A program made the position numbers and the translations under genes. Positions 17,697-26,703 of a DNA stretch of 64,000 bases are shown in pieces. A model generated the notes under the pieces. The model saw only the letters and a list, made by a program, of their open reading frames with translations. It was not told the DNA's origin and made no database searches. The first letter of the stretch is position 1; every line of letters begins with the position of its first letter. Origin of the DNA: Crocinitomicaceae bacterium (GTDB taxonomy: Bacteria; Bacteroidota; Bacteroidia; Flavobacteriales_D; Crocinitomicaceae); assembly GCA_022447585.1 (NCBI GenBank), contig JAKVAR010000108.1, positions 62,001-126,000 on the forward strand, given 5' to 3'.

Positions 17697-18245
17697 TTAC
17701 TTCCGTATCACTTTTACATCTCCTTTCAGTCCTATTTTAATTATCTGAGAAGGAGTATTCATTTTTTCATTTAGCCTCTCTTTGATGATGTGGTCGACAC
17801 CTTCTTTGATTTCATTTGAAATTTCGTCATAATTCGTTGGGTTCTTCTCTCCAGATAAGTTCGCAGAAGTGCTAACAATTGGTTTGCGCAGGCCTCGAAT
17901 AAGTTTGAGGCATGTGGGATTTTTCGTTATTCTAATTCCAACAGAACCATCTTTTGCCAGAATAGATGGAGCTAATCCCTTGGCATCAGGGTAAATGATA
18001 GTTAATGGCTTAACAGCAAAATCAGCTAAATCATAACACACTTCCTGAAATTCTGGAATATAGCGTTGTAACATTGGGAAATCATCAACTAATATGATGA
18101 AGCTCTTATGTTCTGGTCGCTTTTTTAAGTCAAGAATTTTTTGACACGATTCTTCGTTCGTAGCATCACATCCTATGCCCCATACCGTATCAGTAGGGTA
18201 AAGCATTGTTCCTCCAGATTTTAATAATTCAATAACGTCTCTCAT
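17697..18245 (-). CDS. tsaC: L-threonylcarbamoyladenylate synthase (Sua5/YrdC family)
   Basis: A 182-residue protein matching the short YrdC/TsaC form without the Sua5 C-terminal domain. Recognisable parts are GGTMLYPTDTVWGIGCDATNEESCQKI, LKKRPEHKSFIILV, SVGIRITKNPTC and IVSTSANLSGEKNPTNY. It makes threonylcarbamoyl-AMP for t6A37 modification of tRNAs. It lies one base downstream of trmD on the same strand, giving a two-gene tRNA-modification operon. Confidence 0.94.
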   Translation of the reverse strand: MRDVIELLKSGGTMLYPTDTVWGIGCDATNEESCQKILDLKKRPEHKSFIILVDDFPMLQRYIPEFQEVCYDLADFAVKPLTIIYPDAKGLAPSILAKDGSVGIRITKNPTCLKLIRGLRKPIVSTSANLSGEKNPTNYDEISNEIKEGVDHIIKERLNEKMNTPSQIIKIGLKGDVKVIRK

Positions 18246-18246
18246 A

Positions 18247-18921
18247 TTAATCTAATAAATCAGGTCTGCGTGTTTTTGTTCTTTCCAACGCTTTTTCTTC
18301 TCGCCATTTATCAATCTTGCCAAAGTCTCCAGATAATAAAACTTCTGGAACCTTCATTCCATTATACTCAGGAGGTCTTGTATATACAGGTGGAGATAGT
18401 AGGCCATCTTGAAAACTGTCTGTCAATGCTGAAGTTTCATCATTTAGAACACCTGGAATTAAACGTACAACGCTATCAACTAAAACTGCGGCTCCTAATT
18501 CGCCACCAGAAAGCACGTAAGATCCAATAGAAATTTCTTTGGTAATATAGTGTTCTCTAATTCTCTCGTCCACACCTTTATAGTGTCCACAGAGAATCAT
18601 AATATTTCCCTTCAGGCTAAGGTCATTACAAATTGACTGCTCTAAAATCTCTCCATCTGGTGTCATGAAAATGATTTCTTCGTATTCACGTTCAGCTTTT
18701 AATTTCTCTATTATGGCTGCGATAGGTTCAATACTCATAACCATTCCTGCACCACCTCCATATTGGTAATCATCTACTTTATTATGCTTATTCGTAGAGT
18801 AATCGCGAATGTTATGAATTTTAAGTTCTAGATGACCTTTTGTTTGTGCCCTTTTCATAATGGAATCTGAAAATGGGCTGTGCAACAAATCTGGTAAAAT
18901 GGTAAGTATATCAATACGCAT
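18247..18921 (-). CDS. trmD: tRNA (guanine37-N1)-methyltransferase
   Basis: Start chosen at [13 protein letters not shown] (18921, 224 aa), the conserved TrmD beginning; an ORF extension of 12 codons overlaps the predicted promoter. Family motifs: [48 protein letters not shown] and [22 protein letters not shown]. TrmD is a trefoil-knot SAM enzyme making m1G37 in tRNA. A TAATTTTG box sits 3 nt from the ATG, so the transcript may be leaderless. It is divergent from the M14 peptidase, 43 bp between starts. Confidence 0.96.
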   Translation of the reverse strand: MRIDILTILPDLLHSPFSDSIMKRAQTKGHLELKIHNIRDYSTNKHNKVDDYQYGGGAGMVMSIEPIAAIIEKLKAEREYEEIIFMTPDGEILEQSICNDLSLKGNIMILCGHYKGVDERIREHYITKEISIGSYVLSGGELGAAVLVDSVVRLIPGVLNDETSALTDSFQDGLLSPPVYTRPPEYNGMKVPEVLLSGDFGKIDKWREEKALERTKTRRPDLLD

Positions 18922-18924
18922 GCT

Positions 18925-18957
18925 CAAAATTAAGTATTTTAGGCAAGGAATATTCAA
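18925..18957 (-). promoter_or_regulatory. Predicted trmD-tsaC promoter
   Basis: TTG (18957-18955), 22-nt spacer, TAATTTTG (18932-18925) on the minus strand, 3 nt from the trmD ATG. Confidence 0.5.
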
Positions 18958-18964
18958 TTATTTT

Positions 18965-20677
18965 ATGAAGCTTATTTTATCATTTTTCGTAGTTTGCTTT
19001 TTTTCAAGTGTTTTCGCTCAGTTGAATCAAAATACTACCCCCAGCTATTTGGAACTGATTTCCATATATAAACGACTTGCAACAGAACATCAAGAAATTG
19101 AGTTATACCAAATGGGTGATTCTGACTATGGATTACCAATATACCTATGTGTGTTAAACGGAGCCAATGATTCCATCCAAACATTCAAAAAAGCACAGGA
19201 ACAAACTACAATTTTAATTAATAATGGAATTCACCCTGGAGAACCTGATGGAGTGAATGCATGTTTAATATGGATTGATAATTGGGTTAAATCAGGGAAA
19301 AAAACAAAAAAATTACCTGTGATTGGTATTATTCCAGCATATAATGTTGGGGGTATGATGAATCGATCCGGGACAAGTCGCGCGAATCAGGATGGTCCGG
19401 AAGAGTATGGTTTTAGAGGTAATGCACAAAACTTAGATTTAAATCGTGATTTTATCAAGATGGATTCGAAGAATATGTTCACATTTGCCAAGATTTTTCA
19501 TGCTTTAGATCCAGATATATTCTTAGATACACATGTTTCGAATGGAGCAGACTATCAATACACAATGACTTATATTGCATCTGTTCGGGAGCGAATGGCC
19601 CCCATGTTAGGTGATTTAATGCATGAAGATTTGATTCCTCACTTATCAAAAATGTCGTCTAAAAGAGGTTATGATTTAATTCCCTATGTTGATTTGAAAG
19701 GAGCAACTCCTGAGTATGGTATTCAGGTTTTTAATGACTTACCTCGATATGCAATGGGATATGCTTCTTTGATGAATGCGATTAGTTTTACCTTGGAAAC
19801 TCATATGTTGAAACCTTTCCCAGATCGGGTTAAGGCAACCGAGATTTTTATTGATGAAACGATTTCTTGGACAATAGAGAATCAATTAAAGGTAGAAAGG
19901 GCTCGGGCTGAAACTTTGAAATGGGAAGAGAAAATGAGGTTTTATCCTTTCAATTTTAAATTAACAGATGATCAGGATTCAATTGCATTTAAGGGGTACA
20001 AGGCAACAAATATGAAAAGTGAGGTCACCGGTTTGAAACGACTGAAATATCATCATAATCAACCTTACGATCAGCAAATACCTTATTTTAGAACATATGA
20101 AGCTGCAGATTCAGTATTAATTCCTGATTTTTATTTGTTAGGAAGTCAATGTGTGGATGTATTAGAAAGATTGGATGCGAATAATGTTCAATATGCAAGA
20201 TTAAAAAATGACACCAGCATGCAGTTGACAACATCAAAAATAGTAGGATTTGAAACTTCCAAGAAACCTTATGAAGGTCATTACTTGCACAACGAAGTAA
20301 AAGAGGATGTTTCTTTAGCAGTTGTCAATTTTAAGAAAGGCGATGTTTTGATTCCGACACATCAAAAGAATAAAAGGTTTATTATATCTGTGTTAGAGTC
20401 AAGAACACCAGACAGTTACTTTGCATGGAATTTCTTTGATTCATATTTACAGCAAAAAGAATATTTTTCCCCCTATGTTTTTGAAGATAAAGCTGCGTTA
20501 TTATTAAAGAATAATCAGAGTTTAAAAACTGAATTTGAAGAGAAAAAAAATGAAGATGAAGATTTCAGAAACTCTGCTTGGAATCAATTATATTTTATTT
20601 ACCAAAGAAGTCCATATTATGAGCCCTCTCATAATGTACTTCCAATAAATAAAGGTATGTTCAAAGCAGGTGAATAA
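18965..20677 (+). CDS. M14 family zinc carboxypeptidase, exported
   Basis: I start at MKLILSFFVVCFFSSVFAQ (18965, 570 aa), a clear signal peptide; the frame extends 35 codons further into the trmD gene. Zinc ligands HxxE are in NNGIHPGEPDG, the substrate region in NLDLNRDFIK, the third zinc His in DTHVSNGADYQYT and the general-base Glu in FTLETHML. The C-terminal half is longer than classic carboxypeptidases, as in Bacteroidetes M14 proteins of this length. It would cleave peptides outside the cytoplasm. Confidence 0.88.
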   Translation: MKLILSFFVVCFFSSVFAQLNQNTTPSYLELISIYKRLATEHQEIELYQMGDSDYGLPIYLCVLNGANDSIQTFKKAQEQTTILINNGIHPGEPDGVNACLIWIDNWVKSGKKTKKLPVIGIIPAYNVGGMMNRSGTSRANQDGPEEYGFRGNAQNLDLNRDFIKMDSKNMFTFAKIFHALDPDIFLDTHVSNGADYQYTMTYIASVRERMAPMLGDLMHEDLIPHLSKMSSKRGYDLIPYVDLKGATPEYGIQVFNDLPRYAMGYASLMNAISFTLETHMLKPFPDRVKATEIFIDETISWTIENQLKVERARAETLKWEEKMRFYPFNFKLTDDQDSIAFKGYKATNMKSEVTGLKRLKYHHNQPYDQQIPYFRTYEAADSVLIPDFYLLGSQCVDVLERLDANNVQYARLKNDTSMQLTTSKIVGFETSKKPYEGHYLHNEVKEDVSLAVVNFKKGDVLIPTHQKNKRFIISVLESRTPDSYFAWNFFDSYLQQKEYFSPYVFEDKAALLLKNNQSLKTEFEEKKNEDEDFRNSAWNQLYFIYQRSPYYEPSHNVLPINKGMFKAGE

Positions 20678-20698
20678 TTATATGGATGTGTTACAATG

Positions 20699-20729
20699 TG
20701 TTAACATTAGGAGAAATTGTTGTTAACAT
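20699..20729. repeat. Tandem palindromic boxes upstream of PNGase F-related gene
   Basis: TGTTAACAT occurs at 20699-20707 and again at 20721-20729, exactly 22 bp apart (two helical turns). A partial copy, TGTTACAAT, is at 20689-20697. The second box ends 3 bp before the predicted -33 TTG. This is the layout of an activator or repressor binding side by side. Confidence 0.45.
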
Positions 20730-20732
20730 CTG

Positions 20733-20763
20733 TTGCTTCATCAAAATAAGGGCGTTATATTCG
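20733..20763 (+). promoter_or_regulatory. Predicted promoter of PNGase F-related gene
   Basis: TTG (20733-20735), 20-nt spacer and TATATTCG (20756-20763), one mismatch to TAnnTTTG. The ATG is 21 nt downstream. Confidence 0.55.
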
Positions 20764-20784
20764 CGTTACTAAATCGATTTATAT

Positions 20785-23700
20785 ATGAAAACTAGATTTC
20801 TATTTGCACTATTTGTTGTAATGAGCTTTATGTCTTTTTCACAAGACACAACTTGGGTTCAAACATTCACATTTGATTCTATCTCTACCAGGAGAGCAGA
20901 TTTTACTTTTCCTTCGGAGTTGAATGATAAAAGATTTGAAAAAGTACTGATGTACTATAAATTGAAATGTGATCCTGCCACACCATGGGATAATTATGCA
21001 TGTGGTGAGTGGGACTATCTAGCTTATACCCGAATTTTCGACCATACTGGTGTTATGGATTCTGTTCGCGTTGATTCTGTGCGATACATGAATAACTTCA
21101 ACAGTCCATCGACATATACCTATGATGACTGGGGGTATACTTATGCTGATACGTATGTTGCAACAGAGCAATTAAGGTCAGGATTTGCAACAACATTAAA
21201 TCCGCTGAATCAGGTTCCTTATGGTGTTTCAAATGCTCCTTTTGATTTGTCAAATAAAGGAGGACGTTTTCAAATGCTTGTAACTGCTGCCGAATTGACT
21301 GCTGCTGGAATTGTTGCCGGAGATCTTCAGTCTTTATCTTTATTTGTTGCTGGTACAACACTTAATGGAGAGTTATTATATCCTAAGATTTCAATTAAAG
21401 GAACAGTTGATGCATCGATAACTGAATTCCACAATACCGGATTTACGGAAGTATATAACCTTTCAAGATCTACTTTAGGAGGGGCTCCTGAGTTAGTTAG
21501 TGGTGCTGTTAATGAATTAGAGTTTTACCAACCTTATGGTTGGAATGGATCTGATAACTTAATTATAGATTTCAGTTTTGCGCGTTCGGTTCCAGCAACG
21601 AACTCTTTGTTTTTTACTACTGAAACTTCAGCTCCTAATATGGCGTTGAACTACGGAGGAAAAAATGGAGTTTTAAATTTTGATGGTACAAATTATGCGT
21701 CGTTAGAGTTATCGGACGTTGATATGGGCGATGATATAACGATTGCTTTCTGGGCAAAAGGAAATGGAAACAATGGTGTAAATACTTCTATTTTAGAAGG
21801 TGTTGATACGAATAATGTTAGAATGATTAATATTCATATGCCTTGGAACAACAATAATTTATACTGGGATTGCGGTGAAGGTAGTGGACAAGATAGAATC
21901 TTTGGTCCAATGTCTGCTGGCGAAATTGATAACGAATGGCATCACTGGGCTTTTGTTAAAAATCAAGGTACTGGTGAAATGAAAATTCTTAAAGATGGTG
22001 TTTTATGGTTAAGTGGATCTGGTTTAACTCGTTCAGTTGGTATGATGCACCGATTAGTTTTAGGAGCTAACAAGAACACAACAAATAACTGGACAGGAAG
22101 TATTGATGAACTTCAGATTTATACTGCTGCTTTAGATGACGCAACAATTTCTACATGGTATAAAAACAAGATTAACAATACGCACCCAAATTGGGGGGAT
22201 TTAGCTGTTTACTATGATTTCGATAATGAAGAGTATGCAATTGATCAGTCTCAGAATGATTATTTAATGATGCCATCTGCACAGGGTATGTTCACGTTTG
22301 GTTCATTACCATTAGCAGGAGTTGAAGGTGCTGATCGTCCAATTATAGGGTTTGGACAAGGAAATGTTTCTGGAGCTGTTACGGATATTACAATCCCTTA
22401 CCTAAAATTGAAAGAGCCAGAGGTCGTTTTTGAATACGCAAAAGTTCATAGACATTTTGCTATTGTGGATGCATTTGTTACTCTTCCTAGCGGCGATGAG
22501 GTGGTTTATGATGCGATGTATAATGTTGTTTCAACAACTCCGTTTACTGGTGCTAATACTATTTCAAATGAGGTGATTACCTATTATAAAGCACCATTTG
22601 AAATTATTCATGATGTTGAAATTGGAAGGTTTATTACACCTTATGGTATTCAATTTGATTTAGGTCCAAACGGGTTTACATGGATTTATGATGTAACGGA
22701 TTACCAAATGTATTTGAAAGATGTTGTTGATTTAGCTGCTCATAATACGCAAGAACTTATTGATTTAAGGTTTGCTTTTATTGAGGGTATTCCTCCTCGT
22801 GATGTTCATGATCGTCAGCCAATTTGGTCTGATTGGAGGAGTTACTCATATTCTTCTTTAGATAATGATATCAACTTACAATCAACTGATGTTGTTCTTT
22901 CGGATACGTCTGAAATGTTTAAAATAAAAACAAGATTTACTGGTCACGGACATAATGGTTCTGTGAACTGTTGCGAGTGGGATTCTAAAGATCACATGAT
23001 CTCTATTGATGGGGTAGAAAGGTTTAATTGGGAGATTTGGGAAGAAACGGCTTGTGGCGATAACCCAAATATTTCTCAAGGTGGTACATGGCCATATGCT
23101 AGAGAAGGGTGGTGTCCTGGTGATTTGGTTAAAGAATATGATCATGAATTAACGCCATATGTTTCGCCTGGTGCAACAGTTTCCTTCGATTATGACATTG
23201 AAGATATTCCTGTAAATGATCAAGGTCAAGGTAATGGGAACTATGTAGCAGCAATGGATTTAATTTCATATTCTGCACCTAACTTTCAACATGATGCAGC
23301 AATTATTGATGTTTTGAATCCGAATAGCTGGGAATACTACCAAAAGTGGAACCCAAGTTGCTCAAATCCTAGAGTTATTTTACAAAACACAGGAGAACAA
23401 GATTTAACTTCTTGTACTATTAGAATTTGGATTAGCTACGGAGATTTTATCGATCATGAATGGACAGGAAATCTTGGCTTTTTAGAGAAAGAGGTTGTTG
23501 AAATTCAAATAAACGATAATAGCTGGTGGGCCGATTATACGGGGCAACAGACATTTAGAGCTCTTGTTATGAATGTTCAAGGGACACCAGATTTAGACGA
23601 GTATGCAAACAATAATGAAGTTGCAACTAAATTTGAAGCTCCAGCATATATCTCCGGACCTTTCTTAGTATGGTTTACAACAAATAATATGGCGCATGAA

Positions 23701-24258
23701 AATAAATGGAGGTTAGAAGATGGTGCAGGGAACTTAATTTTTGAACGTAATTCATTGACCAATTCAACTGATTATAAAGATACTTTCGATTTAGCTCCAG
23801 GTTGCTACTCTATTACTTTAGAGGATTCAGATAGCGATGGAATTGGGTTCTGGTATTCTGCTCAGGCTCAAGGTGAAACGAATGGTACTTTTAGATTGAA
23901 AAATGTGGGTGGACCGGTGATCAATACTTTCAATAGAGATTTTGGTAATTATAGTAAATTTAACTTCTCAGTTGGATACGCCTTGAGTTTGGATGAACAA
24001 GATTTATCTCACGAGATCTCTGTATATCCTAATCCAAACAGTGGTAAATTCCATGTAGAACTTAGTGGATCCATTGGTGACCAGGCTCAATTAGAGGTTT
24101 ATGACTTGATGGGAAGAAGAGTTGTTACTCAAAATATGAATGCGAAACCAAACTTCGCTAGCTCTATGGTGGAGATGTCAGATTCCCCTGCAGGTCATTA
24201 TATTATCAAAGTTGTTACCAATGACCGTGTATACACTCAAGAATTTATTAAGCAATAA
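20785..24258 (+). CDS. Peptide-N-glycosidase F-related protein with LamG domain and T9SS sorting domain
   Basis: A 1157-residue secreted protein: signal peptide 1-19; PNGase F-like N-terminal region (VLMYYKLKCDPATPWDNYACGEWDYLAY); a LamG/concanavalin-like domain at about 293-460 (GVLNFDGTNYASLELSD to ELQIYTAALDDATIS); a second PNGase F-like part around 530-830 with FTGHGHNGSVNCCEWDSKDH, QGGTWPYAREGWCPGDLV; a beta region; and a type A T9SS sorting domain at about 1075-1157 (ISVYPNPNSGKF, VYDLMGRRVV, GHYIIKVV). PNGase F removes N-glycans from proteins; for this paralogue the activity is inferred. Tandem palindromes and a promoter precede it. Confidence 0.85.
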   Translation: MKTRFLFALFVVMSFMSFSQDTTWVQTFTFDSISTRRADFTFPSELNDKRFEKVLMYYKLKCDPATPWDNYACGEWDYLAYTRIFDHTGVMDSVRVDSVRYMNNFNSPSTYTYDDWGYTYADTYVATEQLRSGFATTLNPLNQVPYGVSNAPFDLSNKGGRFQMLVTAAELTAAGIVAGDLQSLSLFVAGTTLNGELLYPKISIKGTVDASITEFHNTGFTEVYNLSRSTLGGAPELVSGAVNELEFYQPYGWNGSDNLIIDFSFARSVPATNSLFFTTETSAPNMALNYGGKNGVLNFDGTNYASLELSDVDMGDDITIAFWAKGNGNNGVNTSILEGVDTNNVRMINIHMPWNNNNLYWDCGEGSGQDRIFGPMSAGEIDNEWHHWAFVKNQGTGEMKILKDGVLWLSGSGLTRSVGMMHRLVLGANKNTTNNWTGSIDELQIYTAALDDATISTWYKNKINNTHPNWGDLAVYYDFDNEEYAIDQSQNDYLMMPSAQGMFTFGSLPLAGVEGADRPIIGFGQGNVSGAVTDITIPYLKLKEPEVVFEYAKVHRHFAIVDAFVTLPSGDEVVYDAMYNVVSTTPFTGANTISNEVITYYKAPFEIIHDVEIGRFITPYGIQFDLGPNGFTWIYDVTDYQMYLKDVVDLAAHNTQELIDLRFAFIEGIPPRDVHDRQPIWSDWRSYSYSSLDNDINLQSTDVVLSDTSEMFKIKTRFTGHGHNGSVNCCEWDSKDHMISIDGVERFNWEIWEETACGDNPNISQGGTWPYAREGWCPGDLVKEYDHELTPYVSPGATVSFDYDIEDIPVNDQGQGNGNYVAAMDLISYSAPNFQHDAAIIDVLNPNSWEYYQKWNPSCSNPRVILQNTGEQDLTSCTIRIWISYGDFIDHEWTGNLGFLEKEVVEIQINDNSWWADYTGQQTFRALVMNVQGTPDLDEYANNNEVATKFEAPAYISGPFLVWFTTNNMAHENKWRLEDGAGNLIFERNSLTNSTDYKDTFDLAPGCYSITLEDSDSDGIGFWYSAQAQGETNGTFRLKNVGGPVINTFNRDFGNYSKFNFSVGYALSLDEQDLSHEISVYPNPNSGKFHVELSGSIGDQAQLEVYDLMGRRVVTQNMNAKPNFASSMVEMSDSPAGHYIIKVVTNDRVYTQEFIKQ

Positions 24259-24269
24259 GTTTAATGTTT

Positions 24270-24317
24270 GTTTCGATAAAAAAAGGGCTGATTTATCAGC
24301 CCTTTTTTTATCGAAAC
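24270..24317. terminator. Very strong bidirectional terminator
   Basis: A perfect 22-bp stem (24270-24291 with 24296-24317) and a 4-nt loop, containing GGGCTGA/TCAGCCC and T7 runs. The right arm includes the last codons and stop of the convergent acyltransferase gene. Confidence 0.93.
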
Positions 24318-25441
24318 CATTTTTTTAAATTCAGAATAGGTTTCTCAATATAGTTAAAACTCAGTCGACTCAGAACAAGCGTTATATAACCAGAGATAAA
24401 AAGGAAAGCGATAAAGCCGAGGATAGAATCATTAAGATTGTATTGCATAATTATGTGCTGAACAAAGTAAATAACAATGCAATGGTACATATAAATACCA
24501 TAGCTTATTTCCCCCAACTGAAAGAAGTTTAAAACCTTATCTGCTTTGAACAATGAATTTTTGCAAAAAACTTGTTCGAAAATAACAAAAGCGAAGAAAA
24601 TACCAATTACAATTCTTTCAATGCCAATTAAGTATCCTGTAAAAATCTTTGTGGAGAATAGAATGATTATGATTCCAACCGCGTAAATCCCTAAAATTAA
24701 TAGTCTCGATAGGTTTTTAAATTTGTCCAGTTTATGTGTGACAAAAGTAGCGTAGCTTAATAATCCTCCTATTGCTAAATCACTTATTACCGATAGCGTA
24801 TGAAAGTAAATTGTTCTTTCATTACCAATGTGTAATATTCTAAATAATACACTAGTTAGAATTAATAAGACGAAATATATTGGGAAATATTTCCCTCGAC
24901 TAAACGATGGGATAATAGCAATTAGCGCAACCCAAGCCATGTAATATTGTTCTTCAATACTAACAGACCAAGTCACGGTTAAGAAACTGATAGAGTCTTT
25001 CCAGCCTGTCCAAATTTCTTCGAAGTTTGAAATGAAAAGAGAGTAGTGTAAAAAAGAGTTTTGAGTTTCAAGACCATTAGGTAGTGATGGAAAAATAAAG
25101 AATCCGAAAAGAACAATAATGAAGTATAATGGCCAAATCCGAAGTAACCTGCGCATAAAAAAACCGAAAGCATATATTTTTCCCTTTGCCTTTGCCTCAT
25201 GAAGTAGAAGGTAAGTGATAAGAAAACCACTTAAAACGAAAAACAAACCTACTCCATGATGTCCTTTTTTCATTAGTTTAAAAATGCTCTGAAAAAAGGG
25301 AGATTCAAAGAATTTGCCCCACATCTCTCTGCCAAGGGTAAATGCATGGAATATAAAAACGGAAAGTGCTCCGATAAACCTTAAGCCGTTAAGGTTCTCA
25401 AAAAAAGGAAGTGATAATTTCTTGGTTTTATTGTTTTCCAA
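24308..25441 (-). CDS. Membrane acyltransferase 3 family protein (OafA-like)
   Basis: A 377-residue multi-pass membrane protein. NLNGLRFIGALSVFIFHAF carries the catalytic His of acyltransferase-3 proteins, HHGVGLFFVLSGFLITYLLL follows, and WSVSIEEQYYMAW is the third family motif. About ten hydrophobic helices are visible. Such enzymes O-acetylate surface polysaccharide or other envelope sugars. The only start that keeps the conserved first helix is TTG at 25441; an in-frame TGA lies four codons upstream. Its 3' end forms part of the shared terminator. Confidence 0.9.
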   Translation of the reverse strand: MENNKTKKLSLPFFENLNGLRFIGALSVFIFHAFTLGREMWGKFFESPFFQSIFKLMKKGHHGVGLFFVLSGFLITYLLLHEAKAKGKIYAFGFFMRRLLRIWPLYFIIVLFGFFIFPSLPNGLETQNSFLHYSLFISNFEEIWTGWKDSISFLTVTWSVSIEEQYYMAWVALIAIIPSFSRGKYFPIYFVLLILTSVLFRILHIGNERTIYFHTLSVISDLAIGGLLSYATFVTHKLDKFKNLSRLLILGIYAVGIIIILFSTKIFTGYLIGIERIVIGIFFAFVIFEQVFCKNSLFKADKVLNFFQLGEISYGIYMYHCIVIYFVQHIIMQYNLNDSILGFIAFLFISGYITLVLSRLSFNYIEKPILNLKKWFR

Positions 25442-25490
25442 AGCGATGAATCATTAATTTTACCGACAAATTAAGGGAAAATACAGAAGT

Positions 25491-26702
25491 ATGACGTATG
25501 ATATCGCAATTATTGGAGGAGGAATTGTTGGAGCTGCAACATTTTATAAACTTCAAAAGAGATTTCCAGGCCAGAAAATTGTTCTGATCGAAAAGATGGA
25601 TAAACTGGCTGATCATCAAACGGGACATAATTCAGGTGTGATTCACTCTGGTTTGTATTATAAACCTGGGTCCTTAAAAGCAAGAAATTGTATCCAAGGG
25701 CGTCATGAACTTGTAGCATTCGCTAAAGAACACGGGATTGCCCATGATGTTTGCGGTAAAGTCGTAGTTGCTACAGATGAAAGTGAATTGCCGTACATGG
25801 AAAAAATTTATAAAATTGGTCTTGAAAATAAGATTGAAGGTTTAAAGAAATTAACTGGTGAAGAAGTTAAAGAACATGAGCCGTATGTTGAGGCGATTGC
25901 TGGTCTCCTAGTTCCATGCACTGGAATCATTGATTTTAGAGGAGCAACGGAAAAAATGGCTGAATTGGCCTTAGACATTCAACCAGAAAGTAAATTGTTC
26001 TTAGGTCATGAAGTAATTGATATTGTTAAAAATAAAAACTCGTCTACTGTAGTTACTGATAAAGAAAAGTTTGAAGCGAAACATTTGGTGTTTTGTGCGG
26101 GACTTCAAGCCGATCGTTTAGCTAAAAAAGACGGTGTTGATTTAAAAGAAAAAGTAGTAGGTTTTCGTGGAGATTATTACGAATTGACTGAACAAGGAAT
26201 GCATAAGGTTAAACATTTAATTTACCCTGTTCCAAATCCTGACTTTCCTTTTCTAGGTGTTCACTTTACGCGGATGACTAATGGTGAGATTGAATGTGGA
26301 CCTAATGCTGTATTTACCTTCAAGCGTGAAGGGTATGGAAAAACTGATTTTTCTTTGAGAGACACTTGGGATGCATTAACATATAAAGGTACTTGGAAGT
26401 TATTCTTTAAAAATATGAAGTTTGGGATCAACGAGTATAGAAGAGCATTCTCTAAGAAGTTGTTCTTAAAAACACTTCAAAGAATGATACCATCTTTAAC
26501 TATGGATGATTTACGTCCAGGTAGGGCAGGAGTAAGGGCTTTACTTTTAAGACAGGATGGAGACACCAGAGATGATTTTAGAATCGAGTATCATGGAAAT
26601 GCTATTCACGTGCTTAATGCACCTTCGCCGGCAGCAACAGCTTCATTGGCTATTGGAGGGTATATTGCAGATAAAGCTGAGGAGCAATTCAATCTTAAGT
26701 AG
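25491..26702 (+). CDS. lhgO: L-2-hydroxyglutarate oxidase
   Basis: A 403-residue FAD protein. DIAIIGGGIVGAATFYKL is the dinucleotide-binding motif, followed by LIEKMDKLADHQTGHNSGVIHSGLYYKPGSLKA, the signature of LhgO/YgaF. The C-terminal RPGRAGVRALLLRQDGDTRDDF and VLNAPSPAATASLAIGGYIAD close the FAD fold. It oxidises L-2-hydroxyglutarate to 2-oxoglutarate and passes electrons to the quinone pool, acting as metabolite repair. Divergent from the acyltransferase gene with 49 bp between; its stop lies one base from that of the convergent transporter. Confidence 0.94.
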   Translation: MTYDIAIIGGGIVGAATFYKLQKRFPGQKIVLIEKMDKLADHQTGHNSGVIHSGLYYKPGSLKARNCIQGRHELVAFAKEHGIAHDVCGKVVVATDESELPYMEKIYKIGLENKIEGLKKLTGEEVKEHEPYVEAIAGLLVPCTGIIDFRGATEKMAELALDIQPESKLFLGHEVIDIVKNKNSSTVVTDKEKFEAKHLVFCAGLQADRLAKKDGVDLKEKVVGFRGDYYELTEQGMHKVKHLIYPVPNPDFPFLGVHFTRMTNGEIECGPNAVFTFKREGYGKTDFSLRDTWDALTYKGTWKLFFKNMKFGINEYRRAFSKKLFLKTLQRMIPSLTMDDLRPGRAGVRALLLRQDGDTRDDFRIEYHGNAIHVLNAPSPAATASLAIGGYIADKAEEQFNLK

Positions 26703-26703
26703 T

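Noticed and set aside
18860-18964. Longer N-terminus of the M14 peptidase
   Set aside because: It overlaps the divergent trmD start and hides the signal peptide that begins at 18965.
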